Assembly: GCA_020446815.1 (NCBI GenBank)
Contig: JAGRDY010000034.1
Location: 1-64,000 of the forward strand
Direction of reading: 5' to 3'
Origin: Paracoccaceae bacterium
Lineage (GTDB): Bacteria > Pseudomonadota > Alphaproteobacteria > Rhodobacterales > Rhodobacteraceae
Length of the DNA: 64,000 nucleotides
Below, piece by piece: positions 42,844-50,944 of the stretch; the stretch's first letter is position 1; every line of letters begins with the position of its first letter. A program made the translations under genes and the position numbers. Below the pieces are notes generated by a model. It was not told the origin of the DNA. It saw only the letters and a program-made list of their open reading frames with translations, and did not search any database.

Positions 42844-44258
42844 TGGACCGGGCGTTGCGGCAAGACGAAGCCCGAGCTCTGCGCCGCGCGGCGGCGCATG
42901 CCTTGCGCTATCGCGAAGCCGCGACAGGCGCGACGGTGCCGCCCGCGGCGGGCGTTGGCGAAATGATGGGCCGGTTTCGCACGGCATTGCACGACAAGGG
43001 AATGGCCGCGACCGAGGTGATCGACACCATCGCGCGCGATGCCGAAGACGGGCTCAACCGGATGAGTTCGCCGAATTTCTATGGGTATGTCATGGGCGGA
43101 TCGCATCCCGTGGGTGTGGCGGCCGACATGATGGTTTCCGCCTGGGGGCAGAATGCCGGGTCATCATTCGAAACCCCGGCGATCACGGCGATGGAACGGG
43201 CGGTCTGCGACTGGGGCCTCGATCTGCTGGGCCTGCCCGCCGATTGCGGCGTGGGCCTTGTCACCGGCGCATCGGTCGCCAACATGGTGGCGGTCATGGC
43301 GGCGCGCAACGCCTTGCTGGCCGCGCAGGGATGGGATGTCGAGGCGCAGGGCCTTCATGGTGCGCCCGAGATACCGGTGCTGATCGGCAATGACGCACAT
43401 TCGGCGCCTTTCGCGGCGCTGCGCTATGCCGGTTTCGGGGCCGAACGGGCGATTCGGGTGGCGACGGACGATCAGGGGCGGATCGCGCCCGAGCCTTTCT
43501 TCGAGGCGCTCGATCGCTGCAAGGCGCCGCCACTGGTGGTGTTGCAGGCCGGGCAGATCAACACCGGGGCCTTCGATCCCTTCGCGGCGTTGATTCCCGC
43601 GGTCCGCGCGAAGGGCGGCTGGGTCCATGTCGACGGGGCCTTTGGGCTGTGGCTGGCGGCGGTGCCGGAACTGGCGGGCAGGCTGGCGGGGGTGCAGGGC
43701 GCCGACAGCTGGGCGGTCGATCTGCACAAATGGTTGAACGCGCCCTTCGATGCGGGGATGGTGATCTGCCGCGACCGGGCGCCTCTGGTACGGTCCATGA
43801 CGGCGCGCGGCGCCTATCTGCCCGCTCTTTCGGATCAGTGGGAGCCGGCGGATTCCACCCCGGAGCTTTCGCGGCGGGCACGCGGGGTGCCAAGCTATGC
43901 GATCATGCGCCATCTGGGTCGCGCGGGAGTGCGCGCCCTGATCGCCCGCCACTGCGCACTGGCCGAGCGGGCCGCAGGGTTGCTTGCCGCGGAGCCGGGG
44001 ATTTCGGTTCTGAACGAGATACATAGCAACCAGGTCGCCGTGACTTTCGGCGAGGGCGCGGAGGGCGACGCCCAGACCGAAGCCGTGCTGGCGCATGTGC
44101 AAAAGCGCGGCAGGGTCTATCCGACGCATGGCACCTGGCGGGGGCGGCAGATCATGCGGATTTCGGTGATCTGCCATGCCACGCAACAGGCTGATATCGA
44201 GCTTCTGGCCGCAGAGGTGATCGGCGCCTGGCGGCAGGTCGGGAAGGGCGCGCTATGA
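42843..44258 (+). CDS. PLP-dependent group II decarboxylase-like enzyme
   Basis: 471-residue fold-type I PLP enzyme of the aromatic-acid/glutamate decarboxylase group. Landmarks: NRMSSPNFYGYVMGGSHPVGV, GVGLVTGASVANMVAVMAARN (phosphate cup), IPVLIGNDAHSAP (His stacking on PLP), WVHVDGAFGLW (Asp to the ring nitrogen) and SWAVDLHKWLN with Lys296 forming the Schiff base. It is coupled to the dihydropyrimidinase by a 1-nt overlap, so its substrate may be a product of pyrimidine or hydantoin breakdown, for instance an amino acid. The exact reaction is unknown; it could also act as a lyase. Confidence 0.85.
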   Translation: MDRALRQDEARALRRAAAHALRYREAATGATVPPAAGVGEMMGRFRTALHDKGMAATEVIDTIARDAEDGLNRMSSPNFYGYVMGGSHPVGVAADMMVSAWGQNAGSSFETPAITAMERAVCDWGLDLLGLPADCGVGLVTGASVANMVAVMAARNALLAAQGWDVEAQGLHGAPEIPVLIGNDAHSAPFAALRYAGFGAERAIRVATDDQGRIAPEPFFEALDRCKAPPLVVLQAGQINTGAFDPFAALIPAVRAKGGWVHVDGAFGLWLAAVPELAGRLAGVQGADSWAVDLHKWLNAPFDAGMVICRDRAPLVRSMTARGAYLPALSDQWEPADSTPELSRRARGVPSYAIMRHLGRAGVRALIARHCALAERAAGLLAAEPGISVLNEIHSNQVAVTFGEGAEGDAQTEAVLAHVQKRGRVYPTHGTWRGRQIMRISVICHATQQADIELLAAEVIGAWRQVGKGAL

Positions 44259-44310
44259 GGCAGGGCAAACTGGCGCGCGCGCCCCTCTCTGTCGCGCCGG
44301 GTGCGCTGTG

Positions 44311-44739
44311 ATGGGCCAGGCGGCACTTTCGATCGACGGCGTGCTGGAGGCGGCGGTCTATGCTGACGACCTCGATGCCGCCGCCGGCTTCTATGGCGGC
44401 CTGTTGGGGCTAAAGGAAATACTGCGCCACCCGCTGCGGCATGTGTTCTTTCGCTGTGGCGGCACGATCGTGCTGGTGTTCCGGGCCGAGCGGTCGCGCA
44501 TCGCACCGTCGGGCAACGCGCTGCCGGTGCCGCCGCATGGCGCCGAGGGGCCGGGGCATATCTGTTTTTCGGTGCCCGGGCCGTCGCTTGACGCCTGGGC
44601 CGAGCGCCTGTCACGGGCGGGTGTGGCCATCGAGGCGGATTTTCGCTGGCCGAACGGGGCGCGGTCGATCTATGTGCGCGATCCGGCGGGCAACAGCGTC
44701 GAATTCGCCGAGCCGAAATTATGGAGGCAGGCAGGGTGA
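44311..44739 (+). CDS. VOC-family (glyoxalase/dioxygenase-fold) protein
   Basis: 142-residue VOC-domain protein: LEAAVYADDLDAAAGFYGGLLGLKEIL, HVFFRCGGTIVLVF, GPGHICFSVPGPSLDAW and SIYVRDPAGNSVEFAEPKLW give the paired beta-alpha-beta3 modules. The His (GHICF) and Glu (VEFAE) are candidate metal ligands. Function not assignable; such proteins include glyoxalases, epimerases and binding proteins. The start may be GTG 44308 or ATG 44311. Its stop overlaps the GTG start of the ABC ATPase gene. Confidence 0.85.
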   Translation: MGQAALSIDGVLEAAVYADDLDAAAGFYGGLLGLKEILRHPLRHVFFRCGGTIVLVFRAERSRIAPSGNALPVPPHGAEGPGHICFSVPGPSLDAWAERLSRAGVAIEADFRWPNGARSIYVRDPAGNSVEFAEPKLWRQAG

Positions 44740-45521
44740 GACGTGAAACGGTGATCGAGGCGCGGAATCTGGGTCTGACCTTCGAGACGAACGACGGGCC
44801 GGTACATGCGCTCAGGGATGTGTCGCTGAGCATCGGCAAGGGCGAGTTCGTGTCGTTCATCGGCCCGTCGGGATGCGGCAAGACGACGTTCCTGCGGTGC
44901 ATCGCCGCGCTTGAGGCGCCGACCGCGGGAACGCTTTCGGTCAACGGGATGAGCGCCGATGCGGCGCGCCGGGCACGGGCCTATGGCTATGTGTTTCAGG
45001 CGGCGGGGCTTTACCCGTGGCGGACGATCGCCGGGAACATCCGGCTGCCTCTTGAAATCATGGGGTTTTCCAGGGCCGAGCAGGCCGAGCGGGTGGAAAA
45101 GGTGCTGTCGCTTGTCGATCTTGAGGGTTTCGGCAGGAAGTTTCCCTGGCAACTGTCGGGAGGGATGCAGCAGCGCGCCTCGATCGCCAGGGCGCTGGCC
45201 TTCGATGCCGATATCCTGCTGATGGACGAACCCTTTGGCGCGCTGGACGAAATTGTCCGCGACCGGCTGAACGAGGCCTTGCTGAAGCTCTGGGCGCGTA
45301 CCGAAAAGACCATCGGCTTTGTGACCCATTCGATCCCCGAGGCGGTATATCTTTCCACGAAGATCGTGGTGATGAGCCCGCGCCCGGGGCGGATCACCGA
45401 CGTGATCGAGAGCACCCTGCCCAGGGAGCGCCCGCTCGACATCCGCGACAGCAGCGCATTCATCGCCATCGCGCATCGGGTGCGCGACGGGCTCAGGGCG
45501 GGGCAGGGCGATGAGGAATGA
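44736..45521 (+). CDS. ABC transporter ATPase of the NitT/TauT (pyrimidine-like) family
   Basis: 261-residue ATPase: Walker A GPSGCGKTT, Q-loop VFQAAGLYPWRT, signature QLSGGMQQRASIARAL, Walker B ILLMDEPFGALDE, H-loop FVTHSIPEAVYL. The Q-loop region YPWRT and the C-terminal MSPRPGRI are typical of SsuB/TauB/ThiZ-like importers. GTG 44736, 8 nt after GGAGG and overlapping the VOC stop, is the likely start. The two permease genes and the binding protein follow, forming one importer. Confidence 0.92.
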   Translation: MRRETVIEARNLGLTFETNDGPVHALRDVSLSIGKGEFVSFIGPSGCGKTTFLRCIAALEAPTAGTLSVNGMSADAARRARAYGYVFQAAGLYPWRTIAGNIRLPLEIMGFSRAEQAERVEKVLSLVDLEGFGRKFPWQLSGGMQQRASIARALAFDADILLMDEPFGALDEIVRDRLNEALLKLWARTEKTIGFVTHSIPEAVYLSTKIVVMSPRPGRITDVIESTLPRERPLDIRDSSAFIAIAHRVRDGLRAGQGDEE

Positions 45522-45612
45522 GGGCGTGACGGCACGCGCGGTGCATCCGCGGGGCATGCATGGGCCGCCCGTTGAGCCATCTTGCCGGGCGCGGGTTTGG
45601 TGGCGAAGGGCG

Positions 45613-45690
45613 CACGGGGGGCTGTCTGCCCCCCGGCCCCCGGCGCTGCCGGGGGCTCCCCCCGAAGGTATTGGGCAACAGAAGAAAGGC
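45613..45690. repeat. C-rich palindromic intergenic element
   Basis: Between the ATPase and the first permease gene lies a run of G6/C6 blocks with a long hairpin (CCCCCGGC-GCT-GCCGGGGG near 45640), followed by GAAGGTATTGGGCAACAGAAGAA. This pattern of inverted G/C runs followed by a 'GTATT-GGGC--AGAAGAA' tail is one I recognise as a dispersed element of Rhodobacterales genomes. It occupies most of the 183-nt gap and could fold in the mRNA, dividing the operon's expression. Confidence 0.6.
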
Positions 45691-45704
45691 GGGCGGAGGT
45701 GAAG

Positions 45705-46562
45705 GTGCTGGTTCCGGTCCTGACGGTGCTGTCGGTGATCGTCGTGCTCTGGTACGGGGCGGCGATCTGGCTGAATGCGCAATGGACCTATGATCAGGCG
45801 GCGCGCGCCGGGGCCGAGGTATCGTTTTCCGAGCTGCTGGCCGACACCCTGACGCAGGACCGCCCGGTACTGCCCGCGCCGCATCAGGTGGCGGCGGGGC
45901 TTTGGGACGGGTTCTTCGCGCAGAAGGTGACGTCGAAGCGGAGCCTCGTCTATCATGGCTGGATCACCCTTTCGGCGACGCTTCTGGGCTTTGCCATCGG
46001 CAGCGGCGCGGGGATCGTTCTGGCGGTGGGGATCGTCCATAACCGGGCGATGGATCTGTCGGTGATGCCCTGGGCGATCGCCTCGCAGACCATTCCGATC
46101 CTGGCCATCGCGCCGATGGTGATCGTGGTGCTGGCCTCGGTGGGGGTGACGGGCATCTTGCCCAAGGCGGTGATTTCGGCCTATCTGTCGTTCTTTCCGG
46201 TGGTGGTGGGAATGGCCAAGGGGTTCCGCAGCCCGCGTCCCATGCAGCTCGATCAGTTGCGCACCTATAATGCGACCCGTGCCCAGACCTTCTGGAAGCT
46301 GCGGTTTCCGGCGTCACTGCCCTATCTTTTCGCCTCGCTGAAAGTGTCGGTGGCGGCCTCGCTGGTGGGGGCGATCGTCGGCGAGTTGCCGGCCGGGGGG
46401 GCAGGCGGCCTGGGAGCGCGGCTCTTGTCGGGAAGCTATTACGGGCAGACGATCCAGATTTGGTCGGCGCTGTTCACGGCGGCGATCCTGGCCGCCGGGC
46501 TGGTGATGATCATCGGGGCGATCGAAAAGGCCACCTTGCGGCGGATGGGGATGGGCGGATGA
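45705..46562 (+). CDS. ABC transporter permease (NitT/TauT type), first
   Basis: 285-residue permease with six hydrophobic segments (first VLTVLSVIVVLWYGAAIWL). The EAA-type loop is TRAQTFWKLRFPASLPYLFASLKV. The start codon is GTG; GGAGG 5 nt before 45705 favours that over 45699, and the frame upstream is repeat sequence. It overlaps the second permease by 4 nt (ATGA). A periplasmic loop between the first two segments (about residues 35-85) is longer than usual for the family. Confidence 0.9.
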   Translation: MLVPVLTVLSVIVVLWYGAAIWLNAQWTYDQAARAGAEVSFSELLADTLTQDRPVLPAPHQVAAGLWDGFFAQKVTSKRSLVYHGWITLSATLLGFAIGSGAGIVLAVGIVHNRAMDLSVMPWAIASQTIPILAIAPMVIVVLASVGVTGILPKAVISAYLSFFPVVVGMAKGFRSPRPMQLDQLRTYNATRAQTFWKLRFPASLPYLFASLKVSVAASLVGAIVGELPAGGAGGLGARLLSGSYYGQTIQIWSALFTAAILAAGLVMIIGAIEKATLRRMGMGG

Positions 46563-47407
46563 TCTGGTTCTGGGGATCCGTGGGCTTCTGGCTGGCGGCC
46601 TGGGCGTTCAATGCCTGGCTGGCGCGCCAGAAGGTGGCGCGCGGGCGGGCGGTGCGGCTGTTCATTCCCGCGCTTTTCGGGGTGACCTTGCTGATCCTAT
46701 GGGAAGGGGTGGTGCGCGGGCTGAAGGTGCCTGGGGTGATCCTGCCCGCGCCGACGCAGATCTGGGCGGCGATCGGGGGGTCGCTGCCGATGCTGTGGGG
46801 GGATTTCGTCCAGACGATCCTCAAGGGCGCGCTTTCGGGTTATGTCATGGGCTGCGGGGCGGCGGTGGTGACGGCGATCATCATCGACCGGTCGCCCTTC
46901 CTGCAGCGCGGTCTTTTGCCGGTGGGCAATTTCGTGGCCGCCCTGCCGGTGGTGGGCATCGCGCCGATACTGGTGATGTGGTTCGGCTTCGACTGGCACT
47001 CGAAAGCCGCCGTGGTGGTGGTGATGGTGTTCTTTCCGGTGCTGGTCAACACGGTTGCGGGGCTGGCGGATACCGACAGGATGCAGCGCGATCAGATGGC
47101 GACCTGGTCGGCAAGCTATGGGCAGTCATTGCTGAAGCTGCGCCTGCCCGCGGCGATGCCTTTCATCTTCAATGGTCTGAAAATCGCCACGACACTGGCC
47201 TTGATTGGCGCTATCGTGGCGGAATTCTTCGGCTCGCCGGTTCGCGGCATGGGATTTCGGATTTCAACAGCGGTCGGGCAATTGTCGCTCGATCTGGTCT
47301 GGGCCGAGATCGCGGTGGCGGCGCTGGCCGGGTCGGCCTTTTACGGATTGGTGGCGGGGATCGAGAGAGCCGTCACTTTTTGGCATCCCTCACAAAGGGG
47401 GAGGTGA
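46559..47407 (+). CDS. ABC transporter permease (NitT/TauT type), second
   Basis: 282-residue permease with six to seven hydrophobic segments. EAA loop: WSASYGQSLLKLRLPAAMPFIFNGLKI. AEFFGSPVRGMGFRI and the preceding segment are typical of the SsuC/TauC/ThiX-like group. Two different permeases suggest a heterodimeric channel. ATGA overlap to the first permease; the binding-protein gene follows after 22 nt. Confidence 0.92.
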   Translation: MIWFWGSVGFWLAAWAFNAWLARQKVARGRAVRLFIPALFGVTLLILWEGVVRGLKVPGVILPAPTQIWAAIGGSLPMLWGDFVQTILKGALSGYVMGCGAAVVTAIIIDRSPFLQRGLLPVGNFVAALPVVGIAPILVMWFGFDWHSKAAVVVVMVFFPVLVNTVAGLADTDRMQRDQMATWSASYGQSLLKLRLPAAMPFIFNGLKIATTLALIGAIVAEFFGSPVRGMGFRISTAVGQLSLDLVWAEIAVAALAGSAFYGLVAGIERAVTFWHPSQRGR

Positions 47408-47429
47408 CAACAACATGGAGGTTGTGACG

Positions 47430-48419
47430 ATGAAGACGTTTATGACGACGGTACTGGCGGCGGGGCTGATCGGCTCGGGCGCGCAGGCGGCCGATGATGT
47501 GACGATGCAGCTCAAATGGGTGACGCAGGCCCAGTTCGCGGGCTATTTCGTCGCGAAGGACAAGGGTTTTTACGATGAAGAAGGGCTCGATGTCACGATC
47601 AAGCCGGGCGGGCCGGACATCGCGCCCGAACAGGTGATCGCCGGCGGCGGCGCCGATGTCATCACCACCTGGATGCCCGCCGCGCTGGCGGCGCGCGAAC
47701 GCGGGCTGCCGCTGGTCAACATCGCCCAGCCGTTCAAGCATGGCGGGCTGGAACTGACCTGCCTGAAGGAGACCGGTATCGAAAGCCCCGCGGATTTTCC
47801 CGGCCATACGCTGGGCGTGTGGTTTTTCGGCAATGAATATCCGTTCTTTTCATGGATGGCCAAGCTCGGCTATCCGACTGACGGATCGGCGGGGGGTGTG
47901 ACGGTGCTCAAGCAGGCCTTCAACGTCGATGCGCTGCTGCAAAAGCAGGCCGCGTGCATTTCGGTCATGACCTATAACGAATACGGCCAGGTGCTCGACG
48001 CGGGGATCACCCCCGACCAACTTGCCACCTTCAACTATCTCGATGAAGGGGTCGGGGTCATGGAGGACGGGCTTTACGTTCTTGAAGACCGCCTGACCGA
48101 TCCGGCATTCGAGGACAAGATAGTCCGCTTCGTGCGTGCCTCGATGAAAGGCTGGAAATATGCCGAGGCCCACCCGGATGAAGCCGCCCAGATCGTCATC
48201 GACAATGACGAGACCGGCGCGCAGACGCTTGCGCATCAGCAATACATGATGGGCGAGGTGGCCAAGCTGACCGCCGGATCCAACGGGGCGCTCGACCCGG
48301 CCGATTTCGACCAGACGGTGGCAACGCTGCTGAGCGGCGTGTCGCCGGACAATCCGGCGATCACCAAGGCGCCGGACGGCGGCTGGACGCATCAGATCAG
48401 CGACAAGGCGCTGCAGTAG
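47430..48419 (+). CDS. ABC substrate-binding protein, NMT1/THI5-like
   Basis: 329-residue periplasmic binding protein with a signal peptide (TFMTTVLAAGLIGSGAQA). The mature start DVTMQLKWVTQAQFAGYFVAKDKGFYDEEGLDVTIKPGG is the NMT1/THI5-like signature, shared with binding proteins for pyrimidine precursors of thiamine and for riboflavin. In this context a pyrimidine, hydantoin or ureide ligand is likely. The ATG at 47430 follows GGAGG at ideal distance; the ATG at 47415 contains it. Last gene of the operon, before a hairpin. Confidence 0.93.
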   Translation: MKTFMTTVLAAGLIGSGAQAADDVTMQLKWVTQAQFAGYFVAKDKGFYDEEGLDVTIKPGGPDIAPEQVIAGGGADVITTWMPAALAARERGLPLVNIAQPFKHGGLELTCLKETGIESPADFPGHTLGVWFFGNEYPFFSWMAKLGYPTDGSAGGVTVLKQAFNVDALLQKQAACISVMTYNEYGQVLDAGITPDQLATFNYLDEGVGVMEDGLYVLEDRLTDPAFEDKIVRFVRASMKGWKYAEAHPDEAAQIVIDNDETGAQTLAHQQYMMGEVAKLTAGSNGALDPADFDQTVATLLSGVSPDNPAITKAPDGGWTHQISDKALQ

Positions 48420-48430
48420 GCATTGGCGGT

Positions 48431-48456
48431 GCAACCGGGGCGCTTGCCCCGGTTGC
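48431..48456 (+). terminator. Hairpin after the pyrimidine/hydantoin ABC operon
   Basis: Ten-bp perfect stem GCAACCGGGG / CCCCGGTTGC with a 6-nt CGCTTG loop, 11 nt after the binding-protein stop. There is no T-run, so termination would be incomplete or factor-assisted. Confidence 0.6.
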
Positions 48457-48572
48457 CGGCCGATTGTGCCGTGCCATGGGAAAACCGGGAAGGGCGCTTT
48501 CCGGTTTTCGCTTGCGTGGCGGGGCGGTTCGGGGTGAATAGGAGAAATCCGGTGCGATGTGAGGAGCGGTCA

Positions 48573-48719
48573 ATGCGGCGATTGGGGATTCTGGCGGTGG
48601 TGGGGCTGGTGGTTCTGGCGGGATGCAACCGCAACAAGCCGAAACTGACCGCCTGTGTCGATGGCAAACCGGTGGTGGAGCGGACGCTGGATGTGGCGCC
48701 GCCGAATTGTGTGCCTTGA
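48573..48719 (+). CDS. Small lipoprotein
   Basis: 48-residue protein with a lipoprotein signal: MRRLGILAVVGLVVLAGCNRN contains the lipobox LAGC. The mature part of about 31 residues has two more cysteines (LTACVDGKP and PNCVP), possibly disulfide-bonded. GAGGAG lies 8 nt before the ATG. No relatives recalled; it stands between the ABC operon and the XRE regulator. Confidence 0.65.
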   Translation: MRRLGILAVVGLVVLAGCNRNKPKLTACVDGKPVVERTLDVAPPNCVP

Positions 48720-48798
48720 TAATCGCCGATCAAGCCCTTTGAATTTCTGAGAATGCCTGTAAACTTGCCGCGGATGCGAAGGCTCATTTGGCAAGGGT

Positions 48799-50115
48799 GT
48801 GGCGGTGCGATCGGCTCTGACCGGAACGAGAGTGCGCGAAAGGCGGTTGCTGGTAGGGCTCAAGCAGGCCGATCTGGCGCGCGCCGCGGGGATATCGCCG
48901 GCCTATCTGAACCTGATCGAGCATAATCGCCGCCGGGTGGGCCCGGAGCTGCTGGCCACCCTGGCGGCTGTGCTCGGGGTGGATGAGACGACGCTGGCGG
49001 AAGGGGCCGAGTCGGTCATTTTCGAAAGCCTGCGCGAGGCGGCGGCGGGCGCGCCGACCGAGGAGCACGCCCCCGAGGTCGAGCGGATCGAGGAATTTCT
49101 GGGGCGGTTTCCCGGATGGGCGGCGCTTCTGGCGTCACGGCAGGTGCGCATGACGGCGCTTGAACGGTCGCTGGAGGAGCTCAATGAACGGATGGCGCAC
49201 GATCCGTTCCTGTCGGCTTCGCTGCACGAGGTGGTGTCGGCGGTGACGTCGGTGCGTTCCACGGCGGCTATTCTGGCGGAAACCGACGATATCGACCCGC
49301 AGTGGCGGGCGCGCTTTCATCTCAACATCTATGAAGACAGCATCCGGCTCAGCGAGGCGGCGGCGGCATTGGTGAGCTATCTCGATGCGAGTCAGGAAAG
49401 CGAGACCGGGCTGATGTCGCCGCAAGAGGAGGTCGAGGCTTGGCTGGCGCGGTCCGGGTATGATCCGCAAGCCGCGGACGCGCCGCCGCCGGGCACCGAC
49501 GAAGACTATGTCACACGGATGCCGGAACTGGCGAGCACGGCGGCGCGCAAGCTGGCATTGGCCTATCTGGCGCGCAGCCGCCAGGACGCGGAGCTCTTGC
49601 CGGAAGACCGGTTTCGCGCGGCGCTGGCCGATGTCGGCGCGGATCCGGGGCTGCTGGCCAGACGTCTGGGCACCGGCCTTGCCCCGGTCTTTCGCCGCCT
49701 TGCCACATTCAGGCAAGATGAAGAGGATGGCGTGCCCGTCGGTCTGGTGGCCTGTGACGCGTCGGGCACCTTGACCTTTCGCAAGCCGATGCCGGGGTTC
49801 GCGCTGCCCCGTTTCGGTGCGGCCTGCCCGTTATGGCCGCTCTACGAGGCCCTGGCGCGGCCGATGGTGCCGATCCGGGCGGTGGTGGAACTGGCCGGGC
49901 AGGTGCCGCAGCGCTTCTTGACCTATTCGTTCAGCGAGCCGCGTTTTCCCGCCGGATTCGACGGGCCGCAGGTGGTCGAGGCGATGATGCTGATCCTGCC
50001 CGCGCCGCGTGCCCGCCCCGACGGCGAACGGGCGATCGGCACATCCTGCCGGATCTGCCCGCGCAGCGGATGCGTGGCGCGGCGTGAACCGTCGATCCTG
50101 AGCGTGGACGCATGA
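48799..50115 (+). CDS. XRE/DUF2083 short-chain fatty acyl regulator
   Basis: 438-residue regulator of the ScfR/RamB-like family. N-terminal XRE HTH: TRVRERRLLVGLKQADLARAAGISPAYLNLIEHNRR. The C terminus has the DUF2083 hallmarks FGAACPLWPLYEAL and TSCRICPRSGCVARREPSIL with three cysteines. Relatives control acetate, propionate and glyoxylate genes, responding to acyl-CoA. GTG at 48799 is the likely start. The response regulator and CrbS-like kinase genes follow, so a combined acetate-response unit is probable. Confidence 0.88.
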   Translation: MAVRSALTGTRVRERRLLVGLKQADLARAAGISPAYLNLIEHNRRRVGPELLATLAAVLGVDETTLAEGAESVIFESLREAAAGAPTEEHAPEVERIEEFLGRFPGWAALLASRQVRMTALERSLEELNERMAHDPFLSASLHEVVSAVTSVRSTAAILAETDDIDPQWRARFHLNIYEDSIRLSEAAAALVSYLDASQESETGLMSPQEEVEAWLARSGYDPQAADAPPPGTDEDYVTRMPELASTAARKLALAYLARSRQDAELLPEDRFRAALADVGADPGLLARRLGTGLAPVFRRLATFRQDEEDGVPVGLVACDASGTLTFRKPMPGFALPRFGAACPLWPLYEALARPMVPIRAVVELAGQVPQRFLTYSFSEPRFPAGFDGPQVVEAMMLILPAPRARPDGERAIGTSCRICPRSGCVARREPSILSVDA

Positions 50116-50220
50116 TCGGGCGATGGCCATTCGCGCCGGGCCCGATGCGTCGCTTGGGTTTTGACTTTGAGGCGGTTCATCGTTGATACTGAAGGCGCGG
50201 CGATTTTGGGGATGGCGCGG

Positions 50221-50589
50221 ATGGGCAGACGGATCTTGCTGATCGAGGATGAGCCGCATATCGCCGAGGCGATCCGCTTTTTTCTGGCGCGCGACGGCTG
50301 GACGGTGGCGACCCATGACAATGGCCTTGACGCACTCGAGGTGATCCGGGCGCAAGAACCGCATGTTCTGGTGCTGGATGTGATGCTGCCGGGGCGGTCG
50401 GGCTATGAGATTCTGGCCGATTTGCGCGCCGATGCAGGTCTGGCGCGGTTGCCGGTACTGGTTCTTAGCGCGCGTGGGCAGGAAGGCGAGCGCGCCAGGG
50501 CAGAGGCGGCCGGCGCCAGCCGGTTCATGGCCAAGCCGTTTGCCAATGACGCGATATTGGCGGCCCTGCGCGACATGGCCGGATCATGA
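50221..50589 (+). CDS. Single-domain response regulator (CheY-like)
   Basis: 122-residue receiver domain without an output domain. Phosphoacceptor Asp53 (VLVLDVMLPGRSG), acidic pocket Asp10/Glu11 (LIEDEP), Thr/Ser switch in VLSARG and Lys105 in FMAKPF are all present. The start at 50221 has GGGG upstream; ATG 50212 is possible. It precedes the CrbS-like kinase by two genes' distance and should be phosphorylated by it, relaying the signal to another protein rather than to DNA. Confidence 0.88.
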   Translation: MGRRILLIEDEPHIAEAIRFFLARDGWTVATHDNGLDALEVIRAQEPHVLVLDVMLPGRSGYEILADLRADAGLARLPVLVLSARGQEGERARAEAAGASRFMAKPFANDAILAALRDMAGS

Positions 50590-50650
50590 GGGCGCGCATC
50601 GCCCGCCGCGGGCCTGACCCGGTGCCGGCCGCTTTTGCGGAGCCGCGCCG

Positions 50651-50944
50651 GTGACGCCGCCGCGCCCGCCCCTGTTTCTGGCCCGTCAGAGTTACCGACG
50701 CCGCCGGATGATGGATGCGGCACGGTTATGGCCGCTCGTGGGTGCGTTTCTCTTTTTCCTGCCGATCCTGTGGCATACCGCCGAAACGCCGCAGCCGGAC
50801 ACGGTATGGGGCGGGCTTTATCTGTTCACGGCATGGACGCTGCTGATCGCCGGGGCATTGGTGCTGTCGCGGATCCTGTCGCACAGTGACACGCGCGAAC
50901 AACCCGGCCAAATGTCCGAAGACGAAGCGCCGGGGCCGGGCTGA
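50651..50944 (+). CDS. Small two-helix membrane protein before crbS
   Basis: 97-residue protein starting at GTG 50651. Two hydrophobic helices: LWPLVGAFLFFLPILWHTA and GGLYLFTAWTLLIAGALVLSRIL, with an Arg-rich N terminus and an acidic tail. Its TGA overlaps the ATG of the kinase gene by one base, so the two are translated together. It recalls the small subunit (DUF485/DUF4212-like) that accompanies SLC5-type transporters, but the match is topological only. Confidence 0.65.
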   Translation: MTPPRPPLFLARQSYRRRRMMDAARLWPLVGAFLFFLPILWHTAETPQPDTVWGGLYLFTAWTLLIAGALVLSRILSHSDTREQPGQMSEDEAPGPG

